Of a DNA stretch of 64,000 bases, positions 57,391-64,000 are shown one piece after another. Position numbers and translations under genes: made by a program. Numbering within the stretch: the stretch's first letter is position 1; every line of letters starts with the position of its first letter. The notes beneath the pieces are model-generated. The model saw nothing but the letters and a program-made list of their open reading frames with translations, was not told the DNA's origin and ran no database searches. The stretch is from Crotalaria pallida (lineage: Eukaryota; Streptophyta; Magnoliopsida; Fabales; Fabaceae), in NCBI GenBank assembly GCA_037953625.1, contig CM075655.1, positions 80,441,501 to 80,505,500 on the forward strand, written 5' to 3'.

Positions 57391-57469
57391 AAAATACGAT
57401 GATCATGATATGTCCTTCTAGATTACACACGTGCTTCTTGAAAATTGAATTAGATAATGCCTTTATAAA

Positions 57470-58310
57470 AGGTCTTCTAGGTTCTCACTTGAGAGAATTT
57501 TGCAACTATGAATATCACCTTTCTTATGATGATCATGATCATAAAAGAATTTTGTTGAAATATGCTTTGTTCTATCTCACTTACATTGCCATATTTGATT
57601 TGTGAAATACATGCTGCATTATCCTTGTGCAATATGTTGGGTCATAACTCTTAACCTTATGCATTCTTGATTTGCTTCATGAAAGCTAATATTTTTAAAT
57701 CGTTTGACAAGGTAGCTGTAATTGTTTCCTTTGTAGACCACCATGAAATAGCATTATTACCAAATGCGAACACATAACCTGGTCGTGATTGAGCTCTGTG
57801 GGGATCAAAGATACCAAACGTCAACATATCTTACCAATTCTGATTCTACTCCATTTTGGTAAAATAAGCCCATATCGGAAGTACCGCGAAGATGACGAAG
57901 AACATGTTTCACTTTATTCCAATGTTTTCAAGTTGGTGAAGAACTAAAGCTTGCTATAGTAAATTGACTGCAAAAACTATATATGGTCTAGTGTTATTTA
58001 AAGGGTCTAAAAGTGCTCCAATGGCACTAAGATATGATACTTCATGATCAAGAAAGATTTCACCATCTTCTCGTGGACGAAAAGCTACGAGTGTTCAACT
58101 AAGGATGACATTCTCCAAGTGCTCAACTTGAAATCCAAGAAATTTTTTTGTCTTTCCAAGATCCTTCATTTGCAATTCCATTTTTAAGTACTCTGAAGTC
58201 TCTAAGATCTCTTTTGGAGTCCCTATTATGTTTACGTCATCAACATAGACAATAATAATAGCATATCTGTATTTCATTTCCTTGATGAAAAGTTGAAAAT
58301 GCATTTACAA
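57470..58310 (-). pseudogene. Degenerate Ty1/copia pol (RT and RNase H)
   Basis: Minus-strand remnants in shifting frames. The RT catalytic block is IIVYVDDVNIIGTPKEI, with FLGFQVEHL after it (58095-58304). Further along come a NNTRP-like RT end, an AISWWSTKETITAT-like RNase H block (about 57735) and a DNAACISQIK-like block (about 57600). Many stops and frameshifts; no start, integrase or gag. It is older than the Sirevirus and belongs to a different copia lineage. Confidence 0.75.
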
Positions 58311-59498
58311 ATAGGAATATTTTCATATGCATTTTCAATATTCACTCAAATGATTGTACCACATATGTCTAGATTGATATAATTCGTTCAAGGATTTTCA
58401 CAATATCACATAGTACATTTGTCGATGTTTTGAATTAGATGCTTCAGGCACCTTAAATCCTTCAGGGATTTTCATATGTGGGTGTGTGTGTGTGCGCGCG
58501 TGTGTGTGTGTGTCATTATCTAATGATCTATATAAGTTATGTTTTGTCCAAACCAGTCAGAGGTTCATGTTAAGGATTTTTAGTCTGACAAGAGGGAGAG
58601 CTTGGTCCAACGTACCCTTTCGCACAATGTTCTTGGGATCAAGACTACGTAGTTCTTTTAGGCACATAGATATAATGCAGGGGGAGATATAGACGACTTC
58701 TAGCTTTTCCTAAGAGTATTTGGCGATATTCCCCTTACTCTTTGGAAGGGTGTTTGTGGGCTTGTATCCCTTGTATGAATGAGCTAGGCATACCGCTTCA
58801 TATCCTGAGATTGGGGCTCTCAATACTGCTTAGTAATGGCCTTCGTGATGTTGTTGAATCGCCGACGTAGGGATGGGATCAACTACCACTGTGAGGATGA
58901 CAAGGATGTTGGGTAATCTCTTTGCTACGATTCTCTCTGAGGAGTGTTGCTATCATCTACGTATACTTTCTGTGAGTGTTATAGCTGATGGAACTGTGGA
59001 GTAGTTGTTCTTAGCCCCCCTCCTTGAGGCTGGTATTTATAAAATTGGGATGGGTAACTTAGCCTAATGTATTTTCTTGATAAATATTCTATCTCTGATG
59101 ATAATCTTTGTGTGATCTTATCTTATTAAGATAAGCGTGATCCCTTATAATTGTTGATGATCCAATGATAAACTTCTCTGATTGAGTTGTTCATCTGCTG
59201 GAGATTGACTTCAAGAATAAGTCTTGTGTCCTATCCACAGGTCAGGTCTACATCTAAGCTTATTCTCTGAGTTGGTCTAGGCTCTAATGAGCTCAGCCTC
59301 TCATCTTTAGGTCTTAGTAGGTCATTGAGGGTCGTTATGCAGGGCAAGTGTCCTTAGCTCGCAATAGGTCCATAACATAAGCCCCTAGATCATTGCTCTA
59401 AAGTAAACTTCGAGCTGCGAGTTATTCCAGAATCTCGGACAATCTCAAGTGTTATGCTGAAAATCGTTCCTCTTCCAAACTTGCCTGTTGGGTTGAAT
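58311..59498. other. Intergenic; no gene seen
   Basis: (GT)n/(GC)n microsatellite at about 58477-58514. The rest is less AT-rich than its surroundings and may be old transposon sequence, but I recognise nothing in it. Confidence 0.35.
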
Positions 59499-59506
59499 CC
59501 GTTCAC

Positions 59507-60314
59507 TAGGGGTGTAACGGTCCGGTCTTGTCCGGTCTTTCACGGATATCACAGACCGAACTGATTAAAGTTAGGCAGTTTGGTCTGGTCCGGTCCAGAC
59601 ATCATCTCCACCCAAAGACCGGATCGGACCGGACCGAACATAGTCCGTCCGGTCCGGTCTAGACCACGGTATCGTATGGTCACTGATTGGAGAGAGAAAG
59701 GGGATCAACTCAACAGCAGAAGCAGATCTGATCTGCCAATATCGTAACTGGCTGGAGAGGGAAAGCAGAGGGAGCGGAAGAGAGAGAACGAATCGAATCA
59801 GAGGAGGGAGAGAGAGAACAAATCAGATCAGAGAGAACGCGGATCGAAGGGCGAACAGAGGCAGAGAACGAATCGGAGGGAAAATCGGAGGGAAAACGAA
59901 TCAGAGGGAGAATGGAGGGAGAGAACGAATCAGAGGGAGCGAGCGGCGCAGCGGAGGATGCGAGCGGGGCAGCGGGAGGACGCTATGGAGCAGCGCAGCG
60001 GGGAGATGTAATGAGAGAGAGAGTCGTGGGAATGAGAGAGAGAAAGGGCTGTGAGCATGTGACCTTGTGAGGCTGCTGCTAGGTTAGAGTGAATGTTACA
60101 CACTTACACGGTTTTCACTTTTCAGTTTTCACATTTTTAGTATGTGGTCCGGTTCGGTCTGAACCGTCTAAAAAATATTGAGATCGTGGACCGGACCATG
60201 TAAGAACGGTCCAAAAAATTTAAGACCAGACCGGACCATGAGATCAGACCGGACTGCATTTTCGGTCTGATCCGATCGGTCTCGCGGTCTCGGATCGGAT
60301 CACTTACACCCTTA
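59507..60314. mobile_element. hAT-like non-autonomous element
   Basis: 808 bp with inverted ends taggggtgtaacggtccgg and (inverted) taagggtgtaagtgatccg, subterminal GGTCCGG repeats in both directions, and a perfect 8-bp duplication ccgttcac (59499-59506 and 60315-60322). The 8-bp duplication and TAGGGGTGTAA end are typical of plant hAT MITEs. The core (about 59755-60050) is purine-rich repeats of the gagaacgaatcagaggga type. No transposase. Confidence 0.88.
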
Positions 60315-60322
60315 CCGTTCAC

Positions 60323-60963
60323 AAACCTTTGTCTGTTGGGTTCTTCTGCATATTTCAAATTTTCTTTCATAACTATTCCATCATGTTGTCAATCGTTCCA
60401 TCTTGGAAGTTGTGTACATTAAACTCCATCTAATCATTCTGTCTTCGTGACGGTTGGGAAATTTGAGCTCACAATTATACCCTTTGTTTATTCAATATCT
60501 GGCCTTTAAATACCAACATTTTCTACTTCCATTCTCTTTGTTGCTTGAATTTTATGATTTGAACTCTTGCATCCCTTCTTAAACCCTAACTTGTGATAAT
60601 TTATTCATCAAATTTCTTGAGGTACGCCTTTTCCTTCTCTCTAATCATCTTCACAATGTTTAATACTGAGTATAAGTTTGGCTTTTATTTTACTGATAGT
60701 GAAACATCATAAACTTGCATAATGACCTTGGCTTCTTAATCGTAGAGTTAGGTGAATCATGTTCCTCAAACCCTAAATTCTTGACTCTAAATAGTCTTCT
60801 GGAGGTCAAGGATACTATGATGATGGACATCCTCCTAGGACGTCGTTATTCCAAAATCTTCCCTCTTGCTTCCATGATTTTAGGAACAATCAAATTCAAA
60901 AGGGATTTGACAAAGAAACAAGAAAATTGGGAATCTCACGAATAGGTGTGCAAATGCGCACTA
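60323..60963. other. Intergenic; no gene supported
   Basis: A 76-codon ORF (60715-60945) without recognisable features ends just before the LTR of element C. Confidence 0.35.
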
Positions 60964-63762
60964 TGTAACATCCCAAATTTTAAACCCAAAGACGAATAAG
61001 TAAATAATAGTTAGAATAAAGGAAATAATGAGAATAAACTACAAATAGTTATTTAAAAGAAGTATTTTAACATTAGGAAAGGATAACAATAATAATAATA
61101 AGGTTAGAAAAGAAAGGAGCATTAAATTGAAGTTAGGAACAGGCCAGAAAAATAGATAATTCGGTACTAAAACATAACATAGGGTAGAAAATCAAAATAA
61201 AAGATTTAAGACTCAAAACACAATTCCCACCGTTGGATATGAAGGTATGATTTTTAGGAAGTTGCTCGTCAAATTTGAGCAAGATCCGACGGTTAACGAA
61301 GAAGTTAAAGCGCGGTCAACCCAAAGTCAATGGAACTCGCGCTCAAGCGCAAGAAGCCGCGCCCAAGCGCGCGACGTGCATTAGACCTGAATCAGACTGA
61401 CCCTCGCGCTCAAGCGCGGAGGGCGGTGCTTAAGCGCCGATCTGTTTTTATGTCGTGGCTGGGAAGGTTCGAAACCCCCATTTCCGCCCCCTCCTTCTTC
61501 AACTTCGATCCACCACTCCCTCCTCCGACCTCCACCACCGATGCCGCCCAAGACCGCCACCCATGTGGCCCTCCTCCTCCCTCAAGGCACACCCCTCCCT
61601 CTCTCCTCTCTCCTAACCTTTCTCTCTCCTTGCTCTCTTTCTCCCTCTCCTCCTCTTTCCTCCGGCGGATCCGTCGCCACACGAGCCACCACCACCGCCC
61701 CGACCCACCACCGCCACCTTAGTCCCTTCCTCCTTCCCCTCCATACGTTTCTCTCTCTCCTTCCCTCTTAATCGGCTCTCTCTTTCTCTCTCCTAGTTTT
61801 CTCCCTCCTCCACCGGAACCACCGCACCAACCGCCACCACCACTGCCATAAGCTTCCCTCTCTCTCCATCGTAACCTCTCTCCCTCCCAAACCATCTCTC
61901 AATCTCTCTCCTCGGGACTCACCGGCGCCGTTACCGACCGTGATCGCACCGGGCTTGTATCGGGTGCCCCGAAGCTCGAAGCTCTTGCCTTGGTCCAGCC
62001 GCGATCGTTCTCGCTAACGAGGAGCAACACCGACGTCGTCATTGTTGCCGAACCACAACCCAGGTTCTTTTTAAAAGCCCGAGGTAAGAAGGGTTGTGTT
62101 GCCTTTACTTGGGAGGTAAATTCTAGGATTTTATAGTGGTGACTAAGAATAGGGTAATTAAGAAATAAGTTAATGAACCTTAGGGTAGTCCCCGCTAATA
62201 TAAATGATTTACTTAAAATAGTTAATGAAAACCACACTTAGGGAATAAAATGTAGGTGCATAGAACAATAAAGTCTGGAGCGGATGAGTGTATTAGGATA
62301 TCAAAAGAGTTAATATAGAATTGAAAATGTTTAAACATAAAATAAAACCAAGGGAAATTAGTTGAGGGAAAAACCAACGAAACATGGGAGTAAAAGGATA
62401 TAGAGTAATTGTAATAGGCAAGAAGAGTAGAGTGACTGAAATTAAATGCTAAAATAAATTTTAAATACAAGTAGGTAATAAGTAAAGAATTTCGTGAAAA
62501 GATAATAAGATAATGAGAGGGAATGTAATAGTAATAGATAAATAGAATAGAGAAATAATAAAGGAAAAATAAGTAAATAGTAGTGTGAGAGAGAGGAATT
62601 ATAGAAATAATAAAGAATTCGAAAAGGGAATTAAAATATAACGACTATACTAACGCTAACTGAGTTTAATATAAATTAGGATAATTTAATAAATAGAAGA
62701 AGAAAAATAAGAGAAAGAGAAATACTTAAATATAGGAAAATAATTGAAATGAGAATAAGTCACTAAGGAAAGAAAAGAGAGAAAAGAGAATATTACTGGA
62801 AACCAAAAGAAGAGAAAAGATATATGATTAAGAAAAAGAAAAAGGAAGAGAAGAAGAAAAAGAAAAAGAAAAAGAAAAAGAAAGAAAGGTAAATGAAGCC
62901 CGATGCGAGCCTGTCGAGGCGTGTCGGCACCGATGCGAGCCTGTCGAGGCGTGTCGGTATTAAAAGAACACTGCGGCGCGAGCCTGTCGAGGCGTGTCGA
63001 TAATAATAAGAATGAAAGACCGATGCGAGCCTGTCGAGGCGTGTCGGCATCGGCGCGAGCCTGTCGAGACGTGTCGATAATAAAAGATGGAAGACCGATG
63101 CGAACCTGTCGAGGCGTGTCGGCATTGAAAGGAAAAAGAATGGAAATGAAAGAATGAAAAGATAAATGATATAGAAATGAATAGCGGATTAAAAGTGGAA
63201 TAAAATGCGGGAAAGTGAAAAGAGAATGAAAAATTAAAAGAAAGTGAGAATAAGTGAAGAATTAAAAGATAAATTAATTATATGGATATTTATGAGTAAC
63301 GGATATTAATAATAGGGTAGGCTTAGTTTTTTGCTATGTGTCTTGTAGAATTTATCTTTTTAAGTTTTGTGTATTGCTACCCTTCTTGCTATATTTCGCA
63401 AGTACTGAAGTGGAGCTTACATGGGACATGACCGAGTAGGATTTTCATTCCACTACGTGGAATGTATATTTATTATTATCAGTGGGCAGTGATTTTTATA
63501 AATTTTAGAATATGTAATAGTTGTATGCCCTGAAGCTTGTATTAATTGGGAGTTAGGTTTGAACTGGCTGTAATACTGCTGTTTTATGTCTTAAACATTT
63601 CTGGACTGACAGGTTTAAAGAAGAAAAATTGAAGTCCGAAAAACAGAGGAAACTCTGCCGGATTTTCGTGAAATCTTTTAAAAGTAATTAGGATTTAAAT
63701 TTTTTTTCTAACACCAATTTTAATAAAACTTAAAATTAACTAATAAAAGTGAGGATGTTACA
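60964..63762 (+). repeat. Element C 5' LTR (2799 bp)
   Basis: Starts TGTAACATCCC and ends GAGGATGTTACA, followed after ttta by the PBS. Modules in order are: the inverted pair ccgttggat (61230-61238) and atccgacgg (61284-61292); a cluster of GCGC palindromes (gcgctcaagcgc, gcgcccaagcgc; 61336-61440); a CT-rich stretch (about 61590-61910); a long purine run (62800-62895); and a hairpin minisatellite (62900-63122). It is close to the family A LTR in length and module spacing but mostly different in sequence. ORFs inside it, such as 61330-61722, are low-complexity. Confidence 0.88.
62900..63122. repeat. Minisatellite in element C LTR
   Basis: Six units of about 27 bp, CGATGCGAGCCTGTCGAGGC-like, starting at about 62900, 62930, 62973, 63020, 63050 and 63094. 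Spacing alternates between about 30 and 44-46 bp because of AT-rich spacers. Each can fold GCCT-GTCG-AGGC, and four units add an outer CCGA/TCGG pair. Confidence 0.85.
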
Positions 63763-63765
63763 TTT

Positions 63766-63777
63766 ATGGTATCAGAG
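63766..63777 (+). other. Element C primer binding site
   Basis: TGGTATCAGAGC, exact initiator-Met type, four bases after the LTR. The leader that follows (tcctcggcctcggagtt...) resembles the family A leader, so C and A are related families. Confidence 0.85.
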
Positions 63778-64000
63778 CAGTTGTCCTCGGCCTCGGAGTT
63801 GCGAGTTACTCCAATGGTTATCTCACCAAGAGAGTAACCAGGAAATAGTGTCAAGTTCTATAGTAGTTACTTAGGTTTATAGTTATAAAACCCTATGTAG
63901 TTATGTACTAAATTATGTATATGTCTGCATCTACAGAATCCTTTGTTGCCACACTGTAGCAACATGAAGAATCAGCTTTTCCATTCCCCTGCTAGCAGAT
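63778..64000 (+). other. Element C leader, cut by window end
   Basis: Leader sequence with a hairpin-like pair ggttatctc-accaa-gagagtaacc (63816-63839), corresponding in position to the family A leader hairpin. The gag start is not reached with confidence. Confidence 0.6.

Noticed and set aside
61330..61722. 130-codon Pro/Ser-rich ORF in element C LTR
   Set aside because: Produced by CT-rich and GC-palindrome sequence of the LTR; open on both strands, low complexity.

Overview
This is a piece of plant nuclear DNA, almost certainly from a eudicot and probably from a legume. The legume guess is inference: a SIRE1-like Sirevirus, LTRs rich in AATCGATT-type palindromes, and small tRNA-derived SINEs and long foldback MITEs in AT-rich sequence. 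Nearly all of the window is transposable elements in nested and tandem arrangement. I find only one credible host gene, a small intronless ORF at 44553-44759.

Layout. (1) 1-23785 is a tandem array of one Ty3/gypsy chromovirus-like family, called A here, on the minus strand. It reads LTR0 (cut by the window edge) - internal 1 - LTR1 - internal 2 - LTR2 - internal 3 - LTR3 - truncated internal 4. Neighbouring internal regions share one LTR, as expected from unequal LTR recombination. Each gag-pol is broken: copies 1 and 2 share an in-frame stop before integrase, and copy 3 has a stop inside gag. (2) 23786-42258 is a second minus-strand Ty3/gypsy-like element, B. It has long LTRs and a gag but no recognisable pol, and its left LTR is truncated at a short microhomology junction with A. 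(3) 25940-37978 is a Ty1/copia Sirevirus on the plus strand, inserted in B gag with a CTAGG target duplication. It carries two further solo LTRs, one in its protease region (duplication CTCGA) and one in its 3' LTR (duplication CTGTT). (4) 42259-60960 is AT-rich intergenic DNA with the small gene, SINEs, two related poly(A) retroposons, several foldback MITEs (Stowaway-, Mutator- and hAT-like) and a decayed copia pol. (5) 60964-63762 is the 5' LTR of a third gypsy element, C, on the plus strand, followed by its primer binding site and leader up to the window end.

The most interesting signal is in the LTRs. A, B and C have mostly different sequence but share an ordered set of modules. About 230-335 bp from the LTR start is an inverted pair CCGTTGGAT...ATCCGACGG followed by GTTAACGAA-like sequence. 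Just downstream is a cluster of short palindromes, GC-rich in A and C and AATCGATT in B. Further along, at about 1.6-2.2 kb, is a minisatellite whose units contain hairpins. In B three different stem sequences all keep their pairing, which looks like compensatory change. Hairpins also recur just downstream of the primer binding site. All of this was found by eye; no alignment, folding or database search was run.
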